From Pseudovirgaria hyperparasitica (Eukaryota > Ascomycota > Dothideomycetes > Acrospermales > Acrospermaceae), in assembly GCF_010093815.1 (NCBI RefSeq), contig NW_022985583.1, forward strand, positions 27,405 through 65,794: 38,390 nucleotides of DNA, written 5' to 3'. The notes beneath the pieces are model-generated. The model saw only the letters and a program-made list of their open reading frames with translations, did no database searches and was not told the origin of the DNA. The position numbers and the translations under genes are program-made. Positions within the stretch are counted from its first letter, which is position 1. Each line of letters begins with the position of its first letter. This document shows positions 29,241 to 38,390 of this stretch, piece after piece.

Positions 29241-30059
29241 AGTCAGTAGAGTATGAATCCGCCTCTGGTCTCGTCCACCACGTACCTGAAACAGAGAAGT
29301 GAATTGTTGACATGACGTCTATCAACCATGAAATAATACCACTATGCTATGCTGTATTATAAGCGAAGGCCTAAGACGCTTTACAGTAAATTGTATCTAC
29401 ACCGCAGTAGGATATACTAGGCTCCAGGATTTACAGGGTTAGTGGAGCCGTCTAGATACTGAGCCGTTAAACCCACGATACTGAGCCATGACATCCACCA
29501 AGTCATCGCCGCTCTCCAATCGGCTAGGCCATGCTGAGCCATAGATATATCTGAGCCAAACCATGTCAGTCGCCTTGGCTATACTAATGATAACTATACT
29601 GGAACAGTGCATATGTGCTATCAGGCTCGCAGGAGCTGCTCCTCCGGTCTACGGGTGCTATGTAGGCCAATGGAGACAAACACGCAACCATGCTCGCAAC
29701 AGAGCGCTTCACGCTGGAGTTAAGACCGCTGGTATGGATATCATATATCTTCAGCGTATGGCTCATGCGAGACTGTCCATTCGACAGTGCCGCAGTCACT
29801 CGAAAGAATGGAGCACTCCGCTGCCGACCCTTCAAAGCCACAGTATTCTTCACATCTGATAAGGCAGACGCCTGTTGGAGCTACGACGAAGTCGAGCCAG
29901 TCCTGTAAGATTGCGAAAGATTGCAAGACCTTTCCGCACAAAGCGCAGGCTATCCTTGCTCAACGGTTCACGCAGCGGCTCGCAGACCCATATCTTACTG
30001 GGCAGGAGAGTGAAGAGCTTCCTGCGCGCCCTCATCACTGCAAGGTATAATGCAGTTTA
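29241..30059. other. Intergenic region with a degenerate tandem repeat
   Basis: No supported gene. 29456-29570 holds several CTGAGCCAT units related to those at 1777-1856. Many overlapping short frames at 29560-30050 have no coding features. Confidence 0.4.
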
Positions 30060-31410
30060 TCAGCGAAATGCCACACAGCGTTGGGTACGTGGAGCCTGCG
30101 CCCTTTCAATGTGGGAACGTCTGTAGAGTAAAGCATGACAAAGCTGATTGACGGTCCTGTCTAGTCTAGCTAAGTAAGACCTGAGCAACACGCATGTACT
30201 CTGATTTAGTCCGGGTTCCCATTCATCGCTCTCGCTCCGAGGCAAGTCTCTAGGCTGGCTCGGAGCATCTTCTGGTGTAACGAGCCGGTCGAAGTCGGCT
30301 AGGATCTGACGAAGGCTCTCTACCACGGCTTGAACCTCTGCTGCAAGGAATGATTTTGCCTGGCAGCTTGACCAGAAGTGGTCTCGCTCCCACTTCACGG
30401 AGGATCAGCCGGCTTGGGTTAAGAGATAGGCAGGAAACTGGGTGGCTTCTTGGACCTGAACAATCCCATATCGGGTGAAGTGAACAGCTAATGCTAGAGA
30501 TGAAATTTATGGCATAGAGATGTAGCACGAGTCCTACATATAACAGGTATGATGACTCGAATGGAAACGTTTGAAGATGGAATTGACAAAATCGGGACCG
30601 TGGACCGAATCAAGGCATTGCTATAGCTGCACTTGGATGTCCCCATGAGTCTCTGAAGCTGAATCCTGCATTCTCACAGCGCGGATCATATCGGCCGCTA
30701 TTCCCAATGCCCGCTGGAGCTCACTGTTCTGTTGTTGCAACTTGTCGTTTTCTCGTTCAAGTTGTGTCATCCGCGTCCCATCCTTCACGGTCATCGATGC
30801 TTGATCCGAATTCTCAGACAAGGCATAGTGAGAGAGAATCTCCGTATAGGCATCTCCTAGCTCGCGGTATAGGCTTTGGCATTTGCTGGCGATCTCGTTG
30901 CGGTCGTGCACAGCCTCCTGGCAAAGGACGTGAAGGCGTCGGTTCTCTCGGTCTACTTGCATTCGACTTCTTTTCTCTTCTTTTCGAATGGTGAGCAACT
31001 GGAGAATTGATGTACGACAATTTTGAATACATAGGCTTGCTTTGTAAAGCTCTACATTGGCTCGAGTAATGGCCTCGTCGGGGTGCTCTCTCATTGACAT
31101 CCTAGAGAACCACTTAAGCACTGTCGTATGGGTGATTCTGCGCGACTCACACTTCTCTGCTGTATTGATGCTGTAAATCTGTATCTAGAAACTGTGGATG
31201 ACCGGAAAGGCAGACTAATCATCTGCTGGTGGATCTGTGGGAGTGCCCGCTTTCTTGATCCCGAAACGAAGCCCTCACGGCATTTGCCATCCATGAACTG
31301 GAAACCAGGGCTGGCCTACTAAATATAGAATATAGTGCCACGCCATATTGCATGCACAGCGGACAGCTTTCGACATACCTCCTGTTTTTGGCAACACATC
31401 ATCGGCACAG
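30060..31410 (-). CDS. Coiled-coil family gene, longest copy (copy B)
   Basis: From 31410 the sequence matches copy A (375-985), then goes on. The main frame (31121 to 30621) encodes REHPDEAITRANVEL…, a long coiled coil ending LERENDKLQQQNSELQRAL. Downstream, 30398-30060 encodes VQAVVESLRQILADFDRLVTPED…, which is shared with copy C at 17982-18250. The exon junctions are not clear: the 5' exon probably starts near 31290 (MDGKCREGFVSG) and an acceptor-like TTTCTAG precedes 31180. Function unknown; no signal peptide or enzyme motif. This may be the source gene for the other copies, or one duplicate of it. Confidence 0.45.
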
Positions 31411-31494
31411 CCCAGACGACGTTGAACAGACCGCATGAACATGGCCATGCCTAGTCAGACAAGTATAACATAGATCAAGCGGGTAGGTAGGCTG

Positions 31495-32606
31495 TTGCTG
31501 CTGTCCAGTACATCTTGGGCCACCAATGGGTCGTATCCCTATACCATTCCGGCTGTCCTAGGGATGATCGCTCACGGCGCTTACTGGCACTTTGGCGATA
31601 GCGCCTGCAGTTCTTTCTTCACTGATAAAGGTGTCTTCAAGGAATACGTTCAGCTGTTTCTCAACAGGTCCCTACTATCCGAGAGTACTTGCACAGCAAT
31701 GAGTCTAAGCTGCGGGGATTCCTGACGCAAGGGGTTTTCCCGCCTCATTACTGAATCGTTAGCTAGCATTGAATTGTCGAAGACTAGCTGAAAGTCAACG
31801 CCCTTAGGAGGGCGCAGGGAGTTTATGCAAAGATGATCTTTGGCACCACGCATAATCCTGTAGACTTTGCAAGCAAGGAGGAGGTGAGTACGATTACTTG
31901 GCACACTGCGACGTAGAGTCAGACGATAGAACCGCTGGAGAAGGCGGATGAGTCGAGGACGTCTATAAATGAAGTACAAAGAACGCATGATGAGATTCGC
32001 GATACCAAACTCTTTCCAATATCTAGACTTATCCAGGCGGGACTGTCTACCAGTAGCTCTACAAACCATGCTGCCAGAATCAGAGGTGACAGACATGGTA
32101 AGCTACAGATTGTGAAGAACGCTATGGAACTGATAACAGTGCAGCTCCATGATGCATTCATTCGTATCGATCGCGACGTTCAGCAGAGCTGGCTTCCGGT
32201 TCGTACAACTTTGCAACACTTTTACAGCCAGCTTCGCGATGCCACGGGTGAACTAGTTTCTCAAGTAGCGCAGCTTCACGAGGCCAATGCTGCGCTCGCC
32301 AGGAACAATGAGAGTTTGCTTAGGGAGATAGAAACGCTCCATCTCACGATCGACCCGGACTATCTTGCACAGGCTTCCGAGACTCAATCGTCGCCTACAT
32401 CAACTGCGGGGTTGCAGAGGGTGGGACCTACCCTGCGTCCTCGAAACGGACGAAATCGCCCCCGCCAAGTTTTACCAAAAATTCCGGAAGGCGGGCCGGG
32501 AGAGCCAGTAAAAGCTACCGAAAGCCTTGAGCAGAGTAAACAGCTGCTCGATGGAGAAACAGACGTGAGCATATACAATCGGATACAATCCGAGGTCCTA
32601 GATTAG
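31495..32606 (+). CDS. Coiled-coil hypothetical protein, several short exons
   Basis: Coding sense moves between frames in a way that suggests introns: IREYLHSNESKLRGFLTQG (about 31675), RRAQGVYAKMIFGTTHNP (about 31815), then after a GTGAGT at about 31882 a long frame from about 31917 to 32606 (SQTIEPLEKADESRT… QLHDAFIRIDRDVQQSWLPV… LVSQVAQLHEANAALARNNESLL). The last part is Pro/Arg-rich. The frame ends inside the inverted repeat that begins at 32571, next to a GTGAGC that may be the lost gene's donor site. So the 3' end has probably been replaced. Part of it is duplicated at 2100-2300. Confidence 0.4.
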
Positions 32607-32680
32607 GATTGTATGATTAGTCATCCCAAAAGTACGGATTGAGCTTGGAATGTGTTAGATTGAATAAAGTAGGGTATATA

Positions 32681-32831
32681 CCTAAGTATAGCCGGGGGCC
32701 TTATTTTAGTCTCTATTGAGGCATGATTTCTGCCTAAGGCCCAAACGTTAGCCTTAGGCCTTAATACTGAAGCCTTAGGCCTAAAGGATGCCTAAATATA
32801 GCCTAAAATAAGGCCCCCGGCTATACTTAGG
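32681..32831. mobile_element. MITE-like element with perfect 29-bp terminal inverted repeats (151 bp)
   Basis: 32681-32709 (CCTAAGTATAGCCGGGGGCC…) is the exact reverse complement of 32803-32831. The interior carries further GCCTTAGGC/GCCTAA palindromes. No coding capacity. A 39-bp end-to-end derivative is at 25275-25313. Confidence 0.8.
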
Positions 32832-33063
32832 ACTACGATTTGTGGACTCGGATTCTCCAGTCCCTCACCGGCGCTATTGATACTTGTGTTGAGAATTATA
32901 ATTAGCAACTGTCGTCGATCTACCGCAGTCGTATCTGCACTGAATCCATCTTCTCATCATAGGGTCTAGGTTTTACGATAGGCTGCTTCTGGGTGGAAGT
33001 CGCTAGGCTGGCGATGCTTAAAGGTGTAGTGCGGTATGATCCGGCACTAGTGCAGACATGCTA

Positions 33064-33122
33064 GCCCGGGGTAAAGCCGCTCTTGGCAGCAAGTTGTTGC
33101 CAAGAGCAGCCCCACCCCGGGC
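33064..33122. repeat. Long hairpin (two 25-bp arms, 9-bp loop)
   Basis: 33064-33088 and 33098-33122 are inverted repeats with about four mismatches (GCCCGGGGT … CTCTTGGCA). No T-run follows and no known RNA family is suggested. Confidence 0.7.
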
Positions 33123-33725
33123 GCTACTTTGTATTACGAACAAGGGAACCGGAAGGAGTGACTTCGTTACAGTACTGTTGCCAGGACACTCCTTGCCGGA
33201 CCAGCACTCCGATTGCCCAGTGGAGCAGGGATCCTGTAGACTGTCCATCAGCTACGCTCCGCGCCAGAGCATGCCTGAAACCAAGCTGTGGACGGACGTC
33301 TTGACCCTTGATAGACTCGCAGACTGGCGGCTGGTGTGCGACAAAGCAGCACTGGCACTAATTACTGATCGTCGTATACGGGATCAAAAATAAGTTTTCC
33401 TGCCTCCCAACCTGGCATTCCGATTCAAGATATGCCATTTTCGACCAGAGAATCTTTAATCTTAACATACCTTCATCGCATAGGTATCCCAGCGTGAGTA
33501 GGGATCGGAACCTAACATCCATGCTGGACTCGTTGGATTGCTTCGATGTATGGGTGCATGGATTGCCGCCAAGAGCTTCGAGGATTTTGACAAGCTGAAA
33601 ATTATCATGTTAATATATGAGGCTTTGTATAGGCAACTGGCTTGCGACCTAGGTCACATATCTCCAGGTTGGCAGATCACATTGATGATATTTTGGTACC
33701 GAGCACGTGGAATGATTTCATAAGT

Positions 33726-34431
33726 CGAAGTATCATTCGTCACGGGATTTAGCAAAGCACTAATCTTTAGCAGCTACATATACGGTATTCACAGCAGAGC
33801 GGCTCTAAAGGTGTCCAGAAGCATGCTCACAAACGTTCTCTCGTATCATGAGGTCATGCCAGCGTACTTGGACTTTATTTTAGCATTCGGGTTGAAGTAC
33901 GAACCAGATGATCTCAAATTCAGTGCCTTCATGGAGCAGACTACTCTATCAGCACCACGTGGACCTGTCACAACAGAGCTAGGCCGAAGCGGACGGCAGT
34001 TCCAGCTATGTTACAATCTACGGACCGCGACCAAGAAATCTGAGGAGAACGGCTTGGGTAATCATCAGGAATGGTCCATCCAACCAGCTGCAATCCACCA
34101 TCAGTTTGATGTAATCGAAGGCACTACCCTCTGGATAGTCACAAAAGGGGGTCGCGATTTATACCACCGTTATAAGGATTTCACTGCATCAAGCGTTCGG
34201 CCAAGTGGCTTGGCTTTCACATCACCAGAAGAGTGCCTGCGATCGAGCCTCTCAACACATCTAATGTTCTGTCGTTGGGCTACGGAGGGATGGCGATGGT
34301 TCTTGAAGTGGCTTGAAATGACTGTTGAGGAAGAGGTAGGGCAAAGTACTCGCAGACAAAGCCGCAGGAATCGTCATTGCATTGGAGACGAATGTGGATA
34401 TCTTGACCTTACTTCGCGAATACTACTGTAA
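33726..34431 (+). pseudogene. CorA-like domain protein, N-terminal part only
   Basis: Open frame from 33726 with no ATG until 33826. It contains SYHEVMPAYLDFILAFG, a basic and aromatic core (QLCYNLRT, EWSIQPAAIHHQFDV) and LSTHLMFCRWATEGWRWFLKWLE. From memory this is the N-terminal domain of the fungal CorA-like family, whose members end with two transmembrane helices of Mg2+-transporter type. Those helices and the coiled coil before them are absent: the frame stops at 34431, at a GTAAGC that looks like a donor, and the matching acceptor (TTTCAG at 34480) leads straight into the inverted-repeat arm. Upstream exons are also missing. Confidence 0.6.
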
Positions 34432-34535
34432 GCTGGTCAGCAGACATGATTATCCATCAGCCTTGATTTCGTACTTTCAGGGTGACTAATCATACAATCC
34501 TAATCCAAGCCCACGAATTGTATCCGATTGTATAT

Positions 34536-35445
34536 GGAGAAGTTGCAGCCGCAGATATCTATATCAACCGGAGACAAGAGTGGTCAGAGTTGCAATGCTG
34601 CAATCCGAATCCATTCAAGCTCAATCTGAGCTCAAATTTTGAGCCTGTCGCAAGATGCACGTCCAAAGAGAGAGCGAGGTTAATGCTTGAATGTACGGTT
34701 CCACGGCTGTTGAAGAGCAATCGTCTCGCAAGTCGCTCGAGAATGACTCCGGAAACGTTGGCAACTAATTCCATTACATCACCGTCAGCATTCTGGACGA
34801 ATGCATTCAGTACCTCGTAAACAGCTGGACTTCAGTCTATACAGCGTATGGCATCACAGAATACTTTTTGAACGAGGTCATGAATGGGGTCTACATCTAG
34901 ATATTTTGACTGGTCTCGAGTTCCCCCATGTCAAGGAACCGTCTCGTTCAGCTCACTTAGCTAGGAGATCCACTTCTCGAAATGAATGCTATCATGGACA
35001 GATTCCTGCTTCGACAAGGATCAAGAAAAAGAAGACCTATTATCGAAAGCGAACTTTGTAGGCCAAATATCCTCTTCAAGTCTTGTGCTAGGGCTTAGAC
35101 GATCTGAATTCGGATCAATTTCGTGAGACCGGAGTCGACGTATTGAGGGTTGCATTTGCATCTGTGCGAGGCAATATCAGCATTGCGTGGCTTTCCCGCA
35201 TGTGAGCTGGATAATTACCTCGCGGATTGAGGAGACTGTCATCGCCGTCCAAGGGAGTCTCTGCAAACTACCCGACAAATCTCAAATGAAGAATTCATTT
35301 CCATGCTTGCATCGTGACGAATGGGACTGTTGCTGGTCCTGAGGCGAACGCGAAAAGAGTACCAACGATTTACCAAATGAATCTGCTCATTCCCCGCACA
35401 ACGCGCACTGGTCGATCATCCTCTTTAACGGCGTCAGGGAAGCCA
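34536..35445. other. Degenerate coding relic, no intact gene
   Basis: The plus strand has protein-like runs broken by stops, e.g. ILDECIQYLVNSW (about 34792), YGITEYFLNEVMNG (about 34850) and LLEMNAIMDRFLLRQ (about 34972). They suggest a decayed gene of about 700 bp. I could not assign a family. Confidence 0.35.
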
Positions 35446-35844
35446 TTAAACGATTCCCGCATTCGATAACTGAAGACTGTGAATGTCCATCCCTGCAAGT
35501 ACATAGCGATAGCCCCATCTCTGATTCTTTCGTCGCCCCACGAAGGGAAGACCGAAAAGTCTACGGATCTCTATCCACCCAGGCTCTAGTTCGACTCGGA
35601 CATGATATGCTAGCTTTGGAGTTATACGATAAAGAAGTTCCCCATCCCCCGTGTCAAAGGTCTTTAGTAAGGTGCAAGCCAGGGCTGTGCCCTCAGGGCA
35701 GAAGACAAGACGCCTAGGTTTGCATTGCATACATGTTAGAAGATGATCTTCGTAACGGGTAATGATTGATATCTCGTACTCGGTAGGCCCTCGAGAAATT
35801 GATCTGACAATTTGAGGTAAGAAATGGACCGTGGGAGCAGCCAT
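35446..35844 (-). CDS. Small hypothetical protein with YEDHLLTC..C motif (132 aa)
   Basis: Single-exon frame from an ATG at 35844. The N-terminal half (EISIITRYEDHLLTCMQCKP…VFCPEGTALACTLL) has paired Cys residues and resembles a common type of small fungal protein with a Y..HL..C..C motif. The second half is beta-rich (YHVRVELEPGWIEIRRLFGLPF). There is no signal peptide, so it is not an obvious secreted effector. A TATA-like TTATATAG lies about 60 bp upstream. Role unknown. Confidence 0.5.
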   Translation of the reverse strand: MAAPTVHFLPQIVRSISRGPTEYEISIITRYEDHLLTCMQCKPRRLVFCPEGTALACTLLKTFDTGDGELLYRITPKLAYHVRVELEPGWIEIRRLFGLPFVGRRKNQRWGYRYVLAGMDIHSLQLSNAGIV

Positions 35845-36010
35845 GCTTGTCAGTAACTCGTTGTTAGCATGTAACTACTCGAAGCGTATGGTGAGACGAA
35901 TCTATATAAGGTAGGCTTACCTGTCCACTACCCTTGCGTGATTGATCCTGACATTTCACACCACTCTCCTTGTGTAGACTGTTATCCACACCATCCAGTA
36001 TAATGGTAGG

Positions 36011-36126
36011 AGACATGAATACACTGCACTGGTTGTGGTCCGGCCCATTTTTCTTCCCGGTGCTAAAGATAGCCGTAATGTGGAAGGGCGCTTAAGACGC
36101 TTCACACATTACGCCCCTGTCTATCC
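36011..36126 (+). repeat. Dispersed repeat R1, copy 2
   Basis: Direct copy of 25518-25634 (AATACACTGCACTGGTTGTG…) with scattered changes; it extends to CTGTCTATCCC in both. Confidence 0.75.
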
Positions 36127-36435
36127 CTGCGCGTGCACTAGTCCATACTTCTCCCCGTGTGCCCCGGGCCCACGGAAAGCGGCCGTGGCGTCATCCATGC
36201 ATCTATACCCTCCCATCCACCAAAGTGTACTTTCGGGACATACTGCAAGCTGCCAGGCTCACTTCGGACTGAACGCGACATATGCAGGCCTTGGATGTAG
36301 CAGAAAGATGAATGAGGGTAACCTAGAACAAGTCACGGGTAGAGAGTATAACGAGAATAACGAAATGTACACGACGGTCTCTACAACATATGTCTAAGGA
36401 AGATTGAGCTATAATCAAGCTGTGTTCGCGACGAT
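36127..36435. other. Intergenic region, no gene seen
   Basis: The plus-strand frame that covers this region begins inside repeat R1 and has no features. Confidence 0.35.
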
Positions 36436-37551
36436 CTAGTGCTTTTGCCCGTCTCCAGTTGAACTGTTAAACCCCTTGAACTGCATTGGTGATTTTGCTT
36501 CTAGAGCCTCGGCTTCGGATCTCTTTAGCCTCATCCGCTTCCCTCGGACAATGTCATCGCTTGCAACATCGCAGGAAATGGTTTTCCCATCATTAATCAC
36601 CTCTTTGAACAGTACAAGCTCTTCGTCCAAAACCCTTTGGCGACGCAGTGGCCTGAGAGAATCAAGCCACCAGTGTGGAGATATCAGCGCGCTACTGAAA
36701 TCAACAAGTTTTCTATCCAGGTAATTCCTCGCGTACAGGTCTACTGGGTATATTCCTAATCTCCTCAGTTCGTGTAGATCTCGCTCCATTCCTTCTGCAT
36801 TAACAATGGCCTCCTTGGACTCTACGAGCTCTTTCACCAAAGCTCGGAACGGTGGCTTCTCCCGCCAGCTCTTGTCTTCATCTTCTTCTGGCCAGTCCCA
36901 GTCTCGAATCCCGAATTGCTCGCTGAAAATTTCCCCATACTGCTCTGCTGAGAGATAAAGATAGCCGTGGCAGGGCACAGCTAGTCGGTGTCGATGTTCC
37001 CGATGTTGCCGCCTCTCGTCTCTTGTTCGTTTTCTTTCCTGCTCTTGCTCATGGGTTTGCAACTTTCCGTATGCTCTACACTCTGCAAAAAATGGATCAG
37101 AGTAATAAGCGATTATCTCATCGCTTGCCTTGACCTTATCGGTAGGAAATACTGAAGAGCGTTCGTGCTCGACACTGAAGAACTTGAACTAGACGCATAT
37201 TAGGCCTGAACGATATAGTCGTGATCAACTATGCGCGTATGTACCTACCACCTTCAGTGCATACTTCTTCTTACCTATGCGAACTTTGAAGACATAGCTG
37301 TGGCTTCCTTCGGCTCCTTCAGATCCGTCCAAGCGCGGCGACGAACTGAGAAGCTTTATGAAGTGGATAGCAAGCCCCCCTCTCTTGAACGCTGACAGGT
37401 TTGGTCCTTCGCAGGGTGGCAATGGTCTTCTAAGGCTATGTGGAAGTTGCGAGCGCGCCAACAACATATCGTAGCGAATTTTGAGGTCTTCTCGTTTTGA
37501 GGTTCTGGAATACAAACAAGCATAGGCGGCAGCACCTAGGCCAACAGGCAT
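36436..37551 (-). CDS. FTA2-like protein (kinase-like fold), two exons (351 aa)
   Basis: Model: exon 1 37249-37551, intron 37189-37248 (60 nt, GTAGGT…CTAG), exon 2 36436-37188, phase 0. The N-lobe has LPPCEGPNLSAFK, GSHSYVFKVRIGKKKYALKV with a VAIK-like Lys, then FFAECRAYGKL. The C-lobe has VPCHGYLYL, FRALVKELV, and a degenerate catalytic loop: GIYPVDLYARNYLDRKLVDFSSA, where D-x(5)-N is kept. FTA2 was named for a kinetochore Sim4-complex subunit of fission yeast; filamentous fungi have many copies of unknown role. A basic insertion (EQERKRTRDERRQHREHRHR) sits between N- and C-lobe parts. The frame is intact. Confidence 0.7.
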
Positions 37552-38011
37552 GAGGCGTTTCCAGGGATATCTACCACTATAGGACCCCTGTTTTAGTGCA
37601 TTACTCCAAGGGATGTGCTAAATCCGCCCCAAAAATTCGCCTTGCTCGTGGATAAGATCAGCATCAGCTAGGCGGCAATGTTACCTAGTCATTCTCTCCG
37701 TGTGGGGTGCCGACGAACGTACCTTGCATTGTTAGTCTTGACCTAGGACACGATCAGGACAGTATCTTTATAAGACCAGGTGTGAAATTGAATACCGGTC
37801 TGGACGAAAGAAAACAAAGAATGGGAACTTGAAAACGGACGTTCCCGCGTCAGTCTCGCATTAGCATTGCACCAAGATGAGAGATTCTCAAGCATGAATT
37901 TCATAATTTAATAGGCATATCTCATTTCGTTAGCCGAACACGCAGTCCGAAATTTCACGTGTCTGAGTGTTAAGCAAAGCAAACGTTCCAGCTGCCCTGC
38001 AGACTCATGCT
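37552..38011. other. Intergenic region, no gene seen
   Basis: Upstream flank of the FTA2-like gene; nothing recognised. Confidence 0.4.
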
Positions 38012-38095
38012 GAGGAACTGACAGCCCTGTTCAGATATACCGCGAGGTAAACTAAAGTGCTTCAGGAACTGAACTGTTTGTTTTATAGGATATTG
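38012..38095 (-). repeat. Dispersed repeat R2, second copy
   Basis: Inverted copy of 16215-16330, lacking about 25 bases present there. It lies directly next to the R1 copy at 38151-38372 and the minus-strand frame runs through both, so R1 and R2 may be parts of one larger element. Confidence 0.7.
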
Positions 38096-38150
38096 ACATG
38101 AGAAATCGAGGCTCTTACCCAACCGCAAGACGGCCCCAATGATGCTAAAA

Positions 38151-38372
38151 TCGTCTTGAGCGCCCTTCCACATTACGGCGATCTTTAGTACCAGGAAGAA
38201 AAATGGGCCGGACCACAACCAGTACAGTGTATTTATGTCTGCTATGATTATGAGACAGCAACAGACATCGAGCGCATCATCTCCGAGATAGACTCCTGTC
38301 GAGAACAGCTGCATACGACGACCCTAGAGAGACTGGTATTGCGACTCGATCCAGCGAGCATCAGATATTGCA
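38151..38372 (-). repeat. Dispersed repeat R1, copy 3 (inverted)
   Basis: Reverse complement of 25369-25611. Blocks at both ends match closely (GACTCGATCCAGCGAGCATC at one end, GTGGTCCGGCCC at the other) while the middle differs. The plus strand reads QCIYVCYDYET… with a helical continuation to the window edge. Confidence 0.75.
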
Positions 38373-38390
38373 GTATTCCCCGGCGTGAAT

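Larger units (their letters stand above)
32571..34535. mobile_element. Segment bounded by 52-bp inverted repeats (about 1.97 kb)
   Basis: 32571-32622 and the reverse complement of 34484-34535 match at about 45 of 52 positions (ATATACAATCGGATACAAT … GATTAGGATTGTATGATTAG). Each arm is itself partly palindromic. No target duplication is evident and there is no transposase inside, so the arms could equally be two independent insertions of one small foldback element. The segment holds a 151-bp MITE, a hairpin, and a truncated CorA-like gene. Confidence 0.5.

Noticed and set aside
29563-30126. Cluster of overlapping short frames on both strands
   Set aside because: Frames overlap in all phases with no consistent coding signal, splice logic or homology that I can recognise.
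32571-34535. Calling this segment a proven transposon
   Set aside because: No target-site duplication and no transposase; two separate insertions of a small foldback repeat explain the arms equally well, so it is listed with moderate confidence only.

Overview
The window looks like accessory, repeat-rich DNA of a filamentous ascomycete. The evidence is short spliceosomal introns (43-83 nt, GT..AG, many with CTAAC or CTGAC branch sites), fungus-restricted gene families (FTA2-like, CorA-like, BCS1-like, RING-patatin, ferric reductase), a pogo/Fot-type DNA transposon, and CAG-to-TAG stops in repeats that suggest RIP-type mutation. Placement in Dothideomycetes/Pleosporales is only an impression from the gene-family mix.

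Left third (1-13 kb). Degenerate repeat DNA is followed by one arm of an inverted duplication (375-985) abutting a small MADS-like gene on the minus strand (959-1417), an ankyrin scrap, a three-exon orphan gene (3472-4101), a three-exon orphan of 603 aa with C-terminal LDGFGQ repeats (4556-6477) and a short two-exon gene (6650-7110). Transposase relics (7420-8420) separate these from two minus-strand, multi-exon genes: an unrecognised 217-aa protein (8547-9289) and a Tse2-like ADP-ribosyltransferase (9640-10333). A 1.87-kb pogo-like element bounded by TA dinucleotides and unequal terminal repeats (11039-12907) has three lesions in its transposase.

Middle (13-26 kb). A broken JmjC-family gene (13617-15628) is followed by repeat DNA and an orphan gene (16815-17402). 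Next comes a mosaic in which a truncated RING-patatin gene (18500-19287), the 5' part of a GH18 chitinase (19434-19935) and a BCS1-like AAA ATPase (19982-21250) lie head to tail. After an orphan with a duplicated 45-residue unit (21690-23015) comes a complete four-exon ferric reductase (23260-25094), with MITE-like palindromes about 130 bp upstream. A second copy of the chitinase 5' end lies at 25639-26015.

Right third (26-38 kb). There is an intact O-methyltransferase (26697-28077), a divergent C2H2 protein (28347-29240), the second and longer copy of the coiled-coil family (30060-31410), a related plus-strand gene (31495-32606), a segment bounded by 52-bp inverted repeats holding a MITE and a CorA-like relic (32571-34535), a 132-aa orphan (35446-35844), an intact FTA2-like gene (36436-37551), and another inverted repeat copy at the end.

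The genes do not form one obvious pathway. The possible local units are the ferric reductase/O-methyltransferase/C2H2 set and the adjacent pair of the Tse2-like gene and its 217-aa neighbour; both groupings are inference. Exon coordinates were worked out by hand from splice motifs and frame continuity, without transcripts.
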